DNA from: Chitinophaga oryzae
GTDB taxonomy: Bacteria; Bacteroidota; Bacteroidia; Chitinophagales; Chitinophagaceae
Direction: 5' to 3'
Assembly: GCF_012516375.2 (NCBI RefSeq)
Contig: NZ_CP051204.2
Location: 6,138,001-6,202,000 of the forward strand
DNA: 64,000 bases
Position numbers and translations under genes: made by a program
Notes under the pieces: model-generated
What the model saw: only the letters and a program-made list of their open reading frames with translations
Told to the model about the DNA's origin: nothing
Database searches by the model: none
Shown: positions 8,801 to 16,602 of the stretch, piece by piece
Layout: the number at the start of each line of letters is the position of its first letter
Position numbering within the stretch: the stretch's first letter is position 1

Positions 8801-9112
8801 GTCGAGGGCTTTGTCCAGCACCTCCACCAGCCTTTTTCCGCGCAGGTGCAGCGTGATGTTTTTCTCACCGCGCAACAGTTCATCTTTGTAGAAAATACGC
8901 CAGTTGCTCTGCGCTTGTATCTGGCGGAAAAGCTCCGGCAGCGGAGCGTTGGTCACCCGCACATGGAGCGGGGTATTCTGCGAGTAGGTTTTTCCGTAGG
9001 CGCTCACCAGCCCTACGAACAACAGGATTATGATTAGCCGCATAACATGCCATAATTTGGCTGGCACTATGCCCACGGGCAGGTAGCGCCAACAAACGTA
9101 AAATTTTTGCAT
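5828..9112 (-). CDS. SusC/RagA TonB-linked outer-membrane receptor with STN domain
   Basis: The 1,094-residue protein is the import channel paired with the downstream SusD. Domains in order are a hydrophobic export signal (about residues 24-40), an STN domain (about 50-121), a carboxypeptidase-regulatory-like beta sandwich (about 139-213, IKGRVYDTHEPP onward), a TonB-box/plug region (from EVVVVGITEQQRKH near residue 221), and a large beta barrel. The plug holds IKIRGITSLNGSNPLVLVDG and DAAAASIYGARAASGVILVTT, both strong SusC signatures. The STN domain implies signalling to the FecR anti-sigma factor encoded just upstream. The locus order sigma-fecR-susC-susD fits transcription induced by its own ligand. 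Confidence 0.96.
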   Translation of the reverse strand: MQKFYVCWRYLPVGIVPAKLWHVMRLIIILLFVGLVSAYGKTYSQNTPLHVRVTNAPLPELFRQIQAQSNWRIFYKDELLRGEKNITLHLRGKRLVEVLDKALDGTGLGYTIVGTQVAIVPKEEQPVRPLKLAREDSMLTIKGRVYDTHEPPVALPGVSIGVKGTSRGTTSDADGYFTIQAPRNATLVFSLVGFIATEYNVLRSNNGLSISLKEKVSALDEVVVVGITEQQRKHIASSVASLNVKSAMSGKPITTISQSLQGGVTGLQVSQASGLPGGDAATIKIRGITSLNGSNPLVLVDGIPMDMNFIDPLTVESVTVLKDAAAASIYGARAASGVILVTTKRGTPGRVAVTYDGYYGVQSPTKMPALVDAPQYMRMYNEALANSGKTPLYSEDDIQQTIAGTDPVKYPNTDWQKVIVNKRAPITSHSVGVSGGNSLARFALNANYQYQDGMTPLTSSRKYNIRANTSVSLTKNFQINMDLLAIKRNILLPNRTLGHDGTRLLEDVFRVPPTILPKYPQKEGSSEIYGRYVDIVNPLAYAEKGGRFVNEYGQSSINLQPKWEVIPGLNLRGQFSYRLNSDLLGSLRDNYNFFDYYTGQLLQTWTQQRAYAQARTTYYYIAANADYTLDVKDHHFFLMAGYSQEEKNTSASSAGTYLYINSLLSSYAKLNYSYQDRYLLELTGRMDASSKFAKGHKYGFFPSVAFGWNISKEKFMSSVKAVSNMKLRASYGQLGNESDVDLYQYQTTINSGSGLETNYGNPDLSWETVNMADVGLDIGLFNNKLEIVVDYYNKLTKDIILRPPLSYTGGFEDKVPINAGKLRNTGWEASVNYNGNIGKNVAVSLRPGVTYNKNEIVSLLSGPYVSSTSIQQEGGPYGGIFGYKTAGLLQESDFDKDGNPLIPVLPGAQPGDIKYLDLSGNKAIDGSDQTLIGNPIPRLNYFANFRVAYKNFDLEFLLQGTGKSDVVLEGMLALPMDNSKDGGVPTRFYADNYWTPQRTSAMFPRLNTLPTNNKLSSDFWFQNGAYMRVKYIQLGYNSQADWLKRVGIRGLRVYVNAQNPITFTKMKLTDAESQGDQWTYGIMKAFIAGINVQL

Positions 9113-9152
9113 ACATTTGTTTGGTTTAATTAATGAAATAGTTAACCGGGCC

Positions 9153-9203
9153 GCCTGTTACCGCAGGCAGTCTTCACCGGAAGATGTTACCGCATCTTCC
9201 GGT
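9153..9203 (-). promoter_or_regulatory. two adjacent hairpins with identical CGGTAA loops between fecR and susC
   Basis: In the 114-base gap two stem-loops follow each other. On the plus strand they are GCCTG-TTACCG-CAGGC (9153-9168) and ACCGGAAGATG-TTACCG-CATCTTCCGGT (9176-9203). In the mRNA sense (minus strand) both loops read CGGTAA. No U-tract follows in the mRNA direction, so they do not look like a normal terminator of fecR. They may attenuate or stabilise the fecR/susC transcript; that role is inference. Confidence 0.5.
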
Positions 9204-9226
9204 TTTTTTCGGCTTTTCGCTGATGT

Positions 9227-10348
9227 TTATCTGGTTTTAAAAATGATTGTCCCCCCTTGCTTTTCGTACTTCAATGAAGTGGAAGCTGCTATTATGTCAA
9301 GTACATCGTTCAGTGTTTTCTGCAGGTCAAGATTACCCGAAAATGTTTCATTGCCCGACCGCGCGTCTGTTGTTATTGGTTGATTGTAATACCTGGATAG
9401 TTTTCTGAGTATTTCATGTAATGATGTGTGTTCTGCTACAATAATCCCGTCTTTCCAGGAGATGTGCCCGGCCACGTTCACATTATCCACTGTCATTTGG
9501 CCATCCCGGCCGGCGTATGAGGCCCTGTTACCCGGTGACAGCTGTACCGGCGCGGCTGCTTTCCCCGGCCCCCTGAACGCTTCCAGCTGTACGCTGCCGC
9601 TGGCGAGGACTACCTGCGAGGCAGCATCTTCCCGGTAAGCAGAAATGTTGAACGCCGTGCCCAGTACAGCGATCTTCATATCGTTGGCGTATACGCTAAA
9701 CGGACGGTCCGCGTCTGCGGCTACGTCAAAATAAGCTTCTCCTTCCAGGAACACTTCACGGCGACCGGCTGCGAATGCCGCAGGATACACCAGGCGGGAC
9801 CCTGCATTGAGCCATACCCTGGTGCCGTCTTCCAGCTGCAGCGACGCCACGTTGCCGTAAGGCACCAGCAGCGTGTTAAACACCGGCCGGCCCGCGGCCA
9901 GCTCCTGCCGTATCTCCTGCGAGTCTATGCGTAACTGCGTGCCTTTTGCCTGGTAGGTGATGGCCGCATGCGTATTGCGGATGTTCAGCTGTTGCTGGTT
10001 GCCCAGTATCATACGGGTCACCGTGGAATCGCCCCGGGTGTAAGTCTGGCCGCTGGCGAAGGCCACCAGCGCCGGCAGCGCTTCCTGCGTGCGTTGCCAC
10101 TGCCACCAGCCCATTCCGGCCGTCAGCAGCAAAGCTACGGCAGCGGCTACTTTCCACGACCGCCACCAGAGCCGCACGGGCGGCTGCGTGATGTCGGCGG
10201 CAATACGTTCCCACAGACCGGCTTTCTCCGCTATGGATAACTGCTCGTTACCGGACGCACGTACGATGGAGATCATTTTCTCTTTGTCGCCGCCCGCGCC
10301 TTCCGGCAGGTCGTCTTCCTTACCATATGAATGGTTGTTAATATCCAT
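9227..10348 (-). CDS. FecR-family anti-sigma factor
   Basis: This 373-residue inner-membrane regulator should hold the upstream ECF sigma factor and receive the signal from the SusC STN domain. The cytoplasmic N-terminal part (about 1-80) is followed by one membrane helix (VAAAVALLLTAGMGWW). A periplasmic FecR domain follows, with the hallmark LEDGTRVWLNAGSRLVYP, EVFLEGEAYFDVA and VLGTAFNISAY. The C-terminal segment HTSLHEILRKLSRYYNQPI onward resembles an STN-like fold. It lies 69 bases downstream of the sigma gene and 114 bases upstream of susC, all on the minus strand. Confidence 0.95.
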   Translation of the reverse strand: MDINNHSYGKEDDLPEGAGGDKEKMISIVRASGNEQLSIAEKAGLWERIAADITQPPVRLWWRSWKVAAAVALLLTAGMGWWQWQRTQEALPALVAFASGQTYTRGDSTVTRMILGNQQQLNIRNTHAAITYQAKGTQLRIDSQEIRQELAAGRPVFNTLLVPYGNVASLQLEDGTRVWLNAGSRLVYPAAFAAGRREVFLEGEAYFDVAADADRPFSVYANDMKIAVLGTAFNISAYREDAASQVVLASGSVQLEAFRGPGKAAAPVQLSPGNRASYAGRDGQMTVDNVNVAGHISWKDGIIVAEHTSLHEILRKLSRYYNQPITTDARSGNETFSGNLDLQKTLNDVLDIIAASTSLKYEKQGGTIIFKTR

Positions 10349-10417
10349 AGCTATTATTTGCCCCTATATAACAGAGCAGGCTGTTTCGTTTTTATAGACT
10401 TGTTTTGGAAAAAAATC

Positions 10418-11038
10418 TTAAAAATTTTTCAGACAGGTAAACAGCAACATGCTGAAGGCCGGGATAGTGGTGACCGGCATATCCTGCCGCAGCTGGCGGA
10501 TAGCCCTGTAGGCAAGGGTCCTGCAGGTAGGTACGGAAATCTGCATCAGCTGTGCTACCTCCTCGTAGGAAAGTTCACAGTTATACTTCAGATAAAGAAT
10601 TTCTTTCTGCCGCGCCGGTAGCTTGTTCATCTCGGCAGCCAGCCTGCGTAAGGCCCCCTGCTGCTCTTCCTCCGCAATGATCCTGCTTTGCGCATCGTTG
10701 GCCTCAAAAGTAAGCTGGAAATAGCTTTCGGCCCGGGTCATATCCGCCTGCAGCGAGAAGCGCGCGTTTTTCTTCAGGGAAGCATTCAGTTTACGCCGGA
10801 AAGAAACCAGCAGGTAAAAACGGATGTTGACCTGCCGCGCCAGGTTGCTACGCTGCAGATACAGGTCAGTAAACAGGTCATGAATACTGTCCATGATCAT
10901 CTCCTTATCGGGAAAATACCGCAATGCATAGGCATAGAGCATATCAGCCGACGCTTCATACAGTACCCTGAAAGCCTGCTGATCGCCTGCTATCACGTTA
11001 TTCCATAACGTTTCCTCGTTGACTCCGGTTAGCTTCAT
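10418..11038 (-). CDS. ECF RNA polymerase sigma factor (Bacteroidota SusC/D-linked group)
   Basis: The 206-residue sigma-70 family protein contains region 2 (YEASADMLYAYALRYF, DKEMIMDSIHDLFTDLY) and region 4 (LPARQKEILYLKYN, LSYEEVAQLMQISVPTCRTL, the helix-turn-helix). As the first gene of the fecR-susC-susD set it is the probable activator of the transporter genes. No TAnnTTTG box is obvious upstream, where the 250-base gap is taken up by an inverted repeat and a terminator. It is cytoplasmic. Confidence 0.95.
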   Translation of the reverse strand: MKLTGVNEETLWNNVIAGDQQAFRVLYEASADMLYAYALRYFPDKEMIMDSIHDLFTDLYLQRSNLARQVNIRFYLLVSFRRKLNASLKKNARFSLQADMTRAESYFQLTFEANDAQSRIIAEEEQQGALRRLAAEMNKLPARQKEILYLKYNCELSYEEVAQLMQISVPTCRTLAYRAIRQLRQDMPVTTIPAFSMLLFTCLKNF

Positions 11039-11186
11039 CAGATCATTGGATTATGGCAGATCGATATCGACTTTAAATTACACAACAGGAAATAAAATTA
11101 AAAATACATAGACGGGTTTAATATTATGAAATCATTATCATGTAGAGATCGTCTGAAAAGAAGAGAAAATAACACCGGAATTTACG

Positions 11187-11285
11187 GATTTACGATTTTT
11201 TGATGTTGATATTTTAAAAAAAAGCAGCGAAGATCGTCGGAACTTCGCTGCTTTTATAAATCTCGAAATCAAAAAATCGTAAATC
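11187..11285. repeat. inverted repeat with GATTTACG-type arms around a terminator
   Basis: An 18-bp perfect pair (GATTTACGATTTTTTGAT at 11187-11204 and its complement at 11268-11285) flanks the lptD terminator. The right arm carries on as further AAATCnnn words to the lptD stop codon at 11293. It has the same style as the longer arms at 30403-30531. Confidence 0.7.
11220..11255 (-). terminator. terminator of lptD
   Basis: AAAAGCAGCGAAG pairs with CTTCGCTGCTTTT over 13 bp around a 10-base loop. On the minus strand it is followed by a long T-rich run. It lies about 40 bases after the lptD stop. Confidence 0.8.
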
Positions 11286-11292
11286 AAAAAAT

Positions 11293-14061
11293 CTAAAAAT
11301 CATAGAACTGCCGCGATCGGTTAATCCTCAGATCACGCAGGATACCGGCTTTCGGGTTGATGGTGATACTGAACTGCCGGAAGGTGCCAAACGGGATCAG
11401 GTTAATGGACATCTGCCAGCAGTGCAGGTCCCTCGATATATACATGTTCGTATAGGCGATCTGCATATTGGTAAAGTCAAAGCCGCTGTTCAGGCCCACT
11501 TTCCATTTGGGAGTGAGGCTGAAGTCGCCGTTGAAGCTAACGTACTGGGTTATACGCTTGATGACGCCGCCGGAGTCGGGAATCAGCTGGTTGGTGTACG
11601 ACAAGCTGTAAGACAGGTCCAGTCGCCACGGAATGTCAAAATCCACGTATTCGCCGGGGTTGTTGCGCATCATCTGCAGCTGCCGCTGCTGCGCGGCCAT
11701 GGCGGCATCTGCGTTGGAAATATTTTCAAGGGAATCTATCTTTTTCTGTTTGTCCTGCCCTTTCTTATCCTTCGACTGGAAAGAAGTACTCAGGGAGATG
11801 CTGGCGTTGGTCAACCGGCCGAGGCTGATTTTTCCCTGCTGCCACACGAATTTGTCAATACGGCGGCCGCGGCCGTCGGTCGCATAAGGGTCCAGGGTAC
11901 CGCTGGCGGAGATATTCACCTTGTCGAACAGGTTGGTACGGGCGTAGAGACTGAAATTGGAGAGCTTAAAGGAGTCCGCCACCAGGTTGTAGCTACCGTT
12001 GATACCGAAGCCGTCCAGCAGTTTCACCTTTTTCTCGTGGTTGCCCGACGTGTCTTTCCGGGAAAATACCTTCATCTCGAGGTTGTTGTCCAGTCCGAAG
12101 TTAATACCTCCGAAGGCGCCGGGTGAGGGCACCCCGATAATGGAGCCATCGAAATAGGACACCCTGGTAGAATCGTGGAGACGGTTGTAATAGTAATAAT
12201 AATAGTATTGACTAGACATGTCCGGGCGGTAGCTGGCGCTGACGGTGGGGCGCAGCACGTGGCGGATAGCTTTCACTTTGGAATTCTTACTGAAAGCATA
12301 CATACCATATACGGCGGTAGACAGCGACACGCTCACGTTGATATCACGGGCAGTGAAGAAGCCGGCCTGGTAGCTGGTATCGATACCGCCGATGGAGTCT
12401 TTGGAAACAAGTTTATTTTCTCTCCACCGTTTAGTCATTTTTTTGGTGTACCAGTATTCGCTGTAGTTGATACCCGGCGACAGGGTCAGCGTTTTCAGGA
12501 TCGGGATGGAGAAAGACACCGGTATGGTGTGCTGCATGCCCGTCTGCATCGCGTCGAACATAGCCTGTTTACCGAACAGGGAGTCTTTGAAGCTGGCCTG
12601 GTTACGCAATACGGCGTTGTAGGAAACACCGATTTTTTCGTACCATTTAGGGGTGCCTACCATTTCTTTCGGCTGGAACGGGTAGATGGTGTTGACCGTA
12701 AAGGTTCCGTCCGGGAAAGAGATAGACACGTCGCGGGTGGCCAGGTTCTGTGAGTGGTTCAGGCCCAGGGTCAGGTTGTAAGGCTTGCCCTGCCATGTTT
12801 TGGAGAAGGTGATAGACGATCCGATGTTGTTGTTGACACGGGTGCTATAGTCAAATACGTTGAACCTGTTATAGGAAGAGCTGCCAAAGTTCACGCTGGC
12901 GCCGAAGTTCACCCCTGGACGGGCTTTGCTGTCCATGCTGTGGTTCCAGGTAATACGGAAGTCGCGGGACTTGGTGAACTCCGACGGTACCGCAGGGTCG
13001 CCGAAGCGGGTATTGGCGATGCTCAGGTTCAGGCCCCCGTTATATTTATACCGCTTGCGGTAAGTGGGGCTGGCCGTCAGGCTCCAGCTGCCATAGGAGT
13101 AAACGTCTCCCCGCAGGGTAAGGTCCAGGTGCTCTCCCAGCCCGAAGTAGTAACCGCCGTTTTCGAGGCCCATCCCTTTCTGCTGGTTCACCACGTACTG
13201 CGGTGGCAGGATACCGGAACGCTGGCCCTGCGTGATCGGGAAAATGGCAAACGGGATGTACAGCGGGGTGGGAATTCCCATAATTTCCAGGTTTGCCGGC
13301 CCGGAAATCACCAGTTTGTCAGGGATAACCTTTATTTTACGGGCCCGGAAGCTGAAGTGCGGCGTATCGAGGTTACAGGTGGTATAACCGTTTTTAAAGC
13401 CGAAAATGGTATTATCCGCGGCCTTTTTGGTAAGTTCACTATGAATATAACCTTCGCCGTACTGGGAACGGGTATTATAGATCTTTGCTTTCTGGGAGGT
13501 AAAATTGTACCGGAGCGTGTCGGACTCGAAGCTCTGCCCGCCGTCGTTCATCACGGGCCGGCCAATGATCTTGCCTGCGGTGTCTTTGGCATTGGTGGCC
13601 TCCAGCACGCCCGTAGCCTGGTCGAAATTCATTTTTTCGGCAGAAAGGTCGATCGTTTTATATTTGGTACTGGCAGTACCATACAGGTAAAAGCGTTTGT
13701 CGGGCACCATCAGGATAATAGAATCCTTTGCCTTATAGGTTACCGGCGCATCCAGCGTATCTTTGGACACTTTGGGGATAAAAACGGTGTCCACGGTCAC
13801 CGCTCCGGTAGTATCCTGGCCTTTTGATACCACGTTGGTGTCAGCACCCGGTTTGGCAGTCACTTTGGGCGCCCCGGGCTTTACAGTGTCTTTCCGGGCA
13901 GGAACGGTATCTGCCAAAGTTTTGTTAAAAGTCGGCGATGCTTGTGGCCTTGCGCCCCCTGATGCATCTATAATAAAGGGAACGGCAATTACCACACCTG
14001 CAAAAGCCAGGTATGTCTGCCGTAAAAACTTTTTATAATTATTTTTGTAGCTAGAGCTCAT
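11293..14061 (-). CDS. lptD: putative LPS-assembly outer-membrane protein LptD (Bacteroidota type)
   Basis: LptD inserts lipopolysaccharide into the outer leaflet. The 922-residue protein begins with an N-terminal membrane/export segment (YLAFAGVVIAVPFIIDA), then a Thr/Pro/Lys-rich linker (about 40-90). An OstA/LptA-like beta-jellyroll region follows (YLYGTASTKYKTIDLSAEKMNFD onward, about 125-260), then a long beta barrel containing IMGIPTPLYIPFAIFPITQGQRSG, the conserved hinge between domains. The barrel ends in aromatic Phe (RQFYDF). It diverges from the amidase-mlaD-ostA genes, which also concern the envelope. A -7 box lies about 16 bases before the start codon. Confidence 0.88.
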   Translation of the reverse strand: MSSSYKNNYKKFLRQTYLAFAGVVIAVPFIIDASGGARPQASPTFNKTLADTVPARKDTVKPGAPKVTAKPGADTNVVSKGQDTTGAVTVDTVFIPKVSKDTLDAPVTYKAKDSIILMVPDKRFYLYGTASTKYKTIDLSAEKMNFDQATGVLEATNAKDTAGKIIGRPVMNDGGQSFESDTLRYNFTSQKAKIYNTRSQYGEGYIHSELTKKAADNTIFGFKNGYTTCNLDTPHFSFRARKIKVIPDKLVISGPANLEIMGIPTPLYIPFAIFPITQGQRSGILPPQYVVNQQKGMGLENGGYYFGLGEHLDLTLRGDVYSYGSWSLTASPTYRKRYKYNGGLNLSIANTRFGDPAVPSEFTKSRDFRITWNHSMDSKARPGVNFGASVNFGSSSYNRFNVFDYSTRVNNNIGSSITFSKTWQGKPYNLTLGLNHSQNLATRDVSISFPDGTFTVNTIYPFQPKEMVGTPKWYEKIGVSYNAVLRNQASFKDSLFGKQAMFDAMQTGMQHTIPVSFSIPILKTLTLSPGINYSEYWYTKKMTKRWRENKLVSKDSIGGIDTSYQAGFFTARDINVSVSLSTAVYGMYAFSKNSKVKAIRHVLRPTVSASYRPDMSSQYYYYYYYNRLHDSTRVSYFDGSIIGVPSPGAFGGINFGLDNNLEMKVFSRKDTSGNHEKKVKLLDGFGINGSYNLVADSFKLSNFSLYARTNLFDKVNISASGTLDPYATDGRGRRIDKFVWQQGKISLGRLTNASISLSTSFQSKDKKGQDKQKKIDSLENISNADAAMAAQQRQLQMMRNNPGEYVDFDIPWRLDLSYSLSYTNQLIPDSGGVIKRITQYVSFNGDFSLTPKWKVGLNSGFDFTNMQIAYTNMYISRDLHCWQMSINLIPFGTFRQFSITINPKAGILRDLRINRSRQFYDF

Positions 14062-14076
14062 GTGTTAAGGCGGGCA

Positions 14077-14084
14077 CAAACCTA
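14077..14084 (-). promoter_or_regulatory. -7 promoter box (TAGGTTTG) of lptD
   Basis: On the minus strand TAGGTTTG matches TAnnTTTG and ends 15 bases before the lptD ATG, so the leader would be about 10 bases. A TTTG lies upstream at 14110-14107 but at 22 bases spacing, wider than usual. Confidence 0.4.
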
Positions 14085-14235
14085 CAAGAAATTATACAAT
14101 TTATTACAAATCACAACTTGTAAAGTTTGATGGCCAACGACGGGAAGATAACTGTAAACACGCATGGAGCAAAGGAATTACTAATTTAACAGATAAACTT
14201 TTTTTTTATTTTTTGTGATAACAGCACCCATTAAA

Positions 14236-15468
14236 ATGAGAATCATGCGCTGGAACCGATTTTGGATTTTAGGACTGGGAACTCTTTTCACCTGTACCTT
14301 TTTTATTCAGGCAAAAAACAATCCAGTTTCAAAGAAACAGGAAAACCCTATCCGTACTATTGTAATTGATGCCGGTCACGGCGGTGAAGACCCCGGGGCC
14401 AGAGGAAGCTACTCCACAGAAAAACAGGTAACGCTGGCCGTAGCCCTGAAACTGGGCAAGATCCTGGAAGACAATCTCCCGGATGTAAAGGTAGTGTATA
14501 CACGAAAAACAGACCGCTTCGACGATCCCCGCAAAAAAGCACAGATCGCCAACGACGCCAAAGGGGACCTTTTCGTGTCTATCCACTGTAACTCTACCGG
14601 CAAAATCAGGAAAGTAACCGGCTACAAGACCACGTACCGCAGGAAAGGGAAAAAGAAAATACCCGTAAAAACACCCATTTATGCCTACTACCCCAGCAAC
14701 GCCAAAGGGACGGAGACATACATATGGGCCACCAGTAAGAACAACGCCAAAATGGAGTCCCTTAAACAGAACTCCGTGATCGTACTGGACGCCGACTCTG
14801 AAGAAACCAAACAACTCGCAGACGAGGACCCGGAAACATTCATCCTCCTCAACACCCTGCGTAACGCCTACTTCGACCAGAGCCTCCGGCTGTCTACCCT
14901 CATCGAGGACGAATTCACCAAAGCCGGCCGCATCAGCAGAGGCGCCCGTCAACGGAATGAAAAAGGCATCTGGGTGCTCTCCGCCACCGCCATGCCCAGC
15001 GTACTCGTGGAACTGGGCTTCATCAGCAACCCGGAAGAGGAAGAATACCTCAACTCCGCCGGCGGACAACAGGAACTGGCCCTCGGCATCTTTAAAGCCA
15101 TCAAACGGTACCGCGACGAGCTGGAACGCTTTACCAACCGCCGCTCCTCTACCACCGAAGAAACCACTGCCAGCCGTCCGCAGGCATTCAATCATATCCG
15201 CAAACCAGCCGGTAAAGACAAAAATTCCGTTCCGCAGCCTGACGACCAGTACTGCGTTCAACTGATGACCACCGACAAATTATATACACCGGGAGCTTCC
15301 ATTTTCAGGAAGCTCCACGGAAATATCAGTCACGAACAGATCGTCCTGAATAAAAAAAAAATGCACCGATACACCTGGGGGCACTTTAAAACAGACCGCC
15401 AGGCCTCCACGGCTGTACGAAAAGCCCGCAGGCTCGGGTTCAGAGATGCTTTCGTAACTGCCTGCTGA
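14236..15468 (+). CDS. N-acetylmuramoyl-L-alanine amidase (Amidase_3) with SPOR-like C-terminus
   Basis: This enzyme cleaves the amide bond between MurNAc and the peptide stem in peptidoglycan. From ATG 14236 it has 410 residues; a GTG at 14215 is the alternative start. A signal anchor (FWILGLGTLFTCTFFIQA) precedes the catalytic domain. The zinc-site motifs are present: VIDAGHGGEDPGA, the glutamate in STEKQVTLAVALK, SIHCNS, and the catalytic VLVELGFISNPEE. An insert after SIHCNS (about residues 125-160) is rich in Lys/Arg. The last 75 residues (YCVQLMTTDKLY onward to RRLGFRDAFVTAC) look like a SPOR-type peptidoglycan-binding fold. It is followed by the MCE gene in the same direction. Confidence 0.92.
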   Translation: MRIMRWNRFWILGLGTLFTCTFFIQAKNNPVSKKQENPIRTIVIDAGHGGEDPGARGSYSTEKQVTLAVALKLGKILEDNLPDVKVVYTRKTDRFDDPRKKAQIANDAKGDLFVSIHCNSTGKIRKVTGYKTTYRRKGKKKIPVKTPIYAYYPSNAKGTETYIWATSKNNAKMESLKQNSVIVLDADSEETKQLADEDPETFILLNTLRNAYFDQSLRLSTLIEDEFTKAGRISRGARQRNEKGIWVLSATAMPSVLVELGFISNPEEEEYLNSAGGQQELALGIFKAIKRYRDELERFTNRRSSTTEETTASRPQAFNHIRKPAGKDKNSVPQPDDQYCVQLMTTDKLYTPGASIFRKLHGNISHEQIVLNKKKMHRYTWGHFKTDRQASTAVRKARRLGFRDAFVTAC

Positions 15469-15565
15469 TCACTTCCTCCACCCCTCCCCGATACCCCCGC
15501 CCCCCCGCTCCCCTTTTTTATTATCAACATTTTCTGCTACCTACGCCCCGTGCATGCTTTTTGAT

Positions 15566-15573
15566 TATTTTTG
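15566..15573 (+). promoter_or_regulatory. -7 promoter box (TATTTTTG) before the mlaD-like gene
   Basis: TATTTTTG matches TAnnTTTG and lies 21 bases before ATG 15595. No TTTG is found at the -33 distance, so confidence is limited. Confidence 0.35.
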
Positions 15574-15594
15574 CGGTGAACGTATACGAATCTC

Positions 15595-16593
15595 ATGCTC
15601 AAATTATCTAATGAAACCAAGGTAGGCATACTTACCGTGCTGGGTATCACCTTACTCGTACTGGGCTTTAATTTATTGAAGGGAAAGAGCCTGTTTTCAA
15701 AAACAAAAACCATCTATGCTGTCTATAAACAGGTGAATGGACTGCAGCCCTCCAACGCCGTACAGGTAAATGGACTGGTGGTAGGAAACGTATCGGAGCT
15801 GAATGTTATGGACCACGATCCATCCAGAATACTGGTTACCCTTACCCTCAAGAAAAAAGTAGACATCCCCCGCAACTCCGTCGCCCGCATCAGCAGCGAC
15901 CTGCTGGGCACTAAAACGGTCCAGATGGACCTCGGCAACGCCACGGAATACCTGGCGGACGGCGATACCATCTACGCCGCCGTAGACGGCACCATGACAG
16001 ACGCCATCAAAGAACAAATCACCCCGCTGGTGAAAAAACTCGAAGGCACCCTGTCCAATATCGACACCGTACTGCTGGCCGTTAGCGCCATCCTCGACAC
16101 CACCGCCAAAGGTAACCTGCAGGAAACCATGCGCAACCTGAACACCACCATGCGCAATTTCTCCCACACCTCCGCCTCCCTCAGCAACATGCTGGACCCG
16201 CAGAAAGGGAATATACAGGCTACGGTCAACAACCTCGCCTCTGTCAGCGGCAACCTGAAGGCTAACAATGAAAAAATCAGCGGCATCCTCGATAACGCCC
16301 AGAAAGCCACCAGCGCACTGGCCAACGGCAACATCGACAAAACACTGCAACAACTGCAGCAAACTACCGCCAGCCTCAACACCACCATGGCCAAACTCAA
16401 TACCACCGACGGTACTGCCGGCCTGCTGCTGAATGATAAAAAGGTGTATAACAACCTGCAGTATTCTCTCGGCAACCTGAATAAACTGCTGGAAGACCTC
16501 CGCGTCAACCCGAAACGTTATGTGCATTTCTCCCTGTTCGGCAAAAAAGATAAAACGAAACCACTGCCTTCCGATACTGCAGCGGTACAATAA
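15595..16593 (+). CDS. MlaD/MCE-family substrate-binding protein
   Basis: MCE proteins form hexameric lipid-passage rings in the periplasm, usually as part of an ABC-type lipid transporter. The 332-residue protein has an N-terminal anchor helix (VGILTVLGITLLVLGFNLL). The MCE domain runs from about 38 to 120 (YAVYKQVNGLQPSNAVQVNGLVVGNV and VARISSDLLGTKTVQMDLG). The long C-terminal part (about 150-300) is a predicted coiled coil rich in Asn, Thr and Leu. No mlaE or mlaF partner lies in this window. The ostA-like gene starts 9 bases after its stop, so these two form one transcription unit. Confidence 0.9.
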   Translation: MLKLSNETKVGILTVLGITLLVLGFNLLKGKSLFSKTKTIYAVYKQVNGLQPSNAVQVNGLVVGNVSELNVMDHDPSRILVTLTLKKKVDIPRNSVARISSDLLGTKTVQMDLGNATEYLADGDTIYAAVDGTMTDAIKEQITPLVKKLEGTLSNIDTVLLAVSAILDTTAKGNLQETMRNLNTTMRNFSHTSASLSNMLDPQKGNIQATVNNLASVSGNLKANNEKISGILDNAQKATSALANGNIDKTLQQLQQTTASLNTTMAKLNTTDGTAGLLLNDKKVYNNLQYSLGNLNKLLEDLRVNPKRYVHFSLFGKKDKTKPLPSDTAAVQ

Positions 16594-16602
16594 CAGTACT
16601 AC

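Noticed and set aside
12754..13827. Open frame of 357 codons antisense to lptD
   Set aside because: Same codon-shadow effect; lptD on the minus strand carries recognisable motifs.
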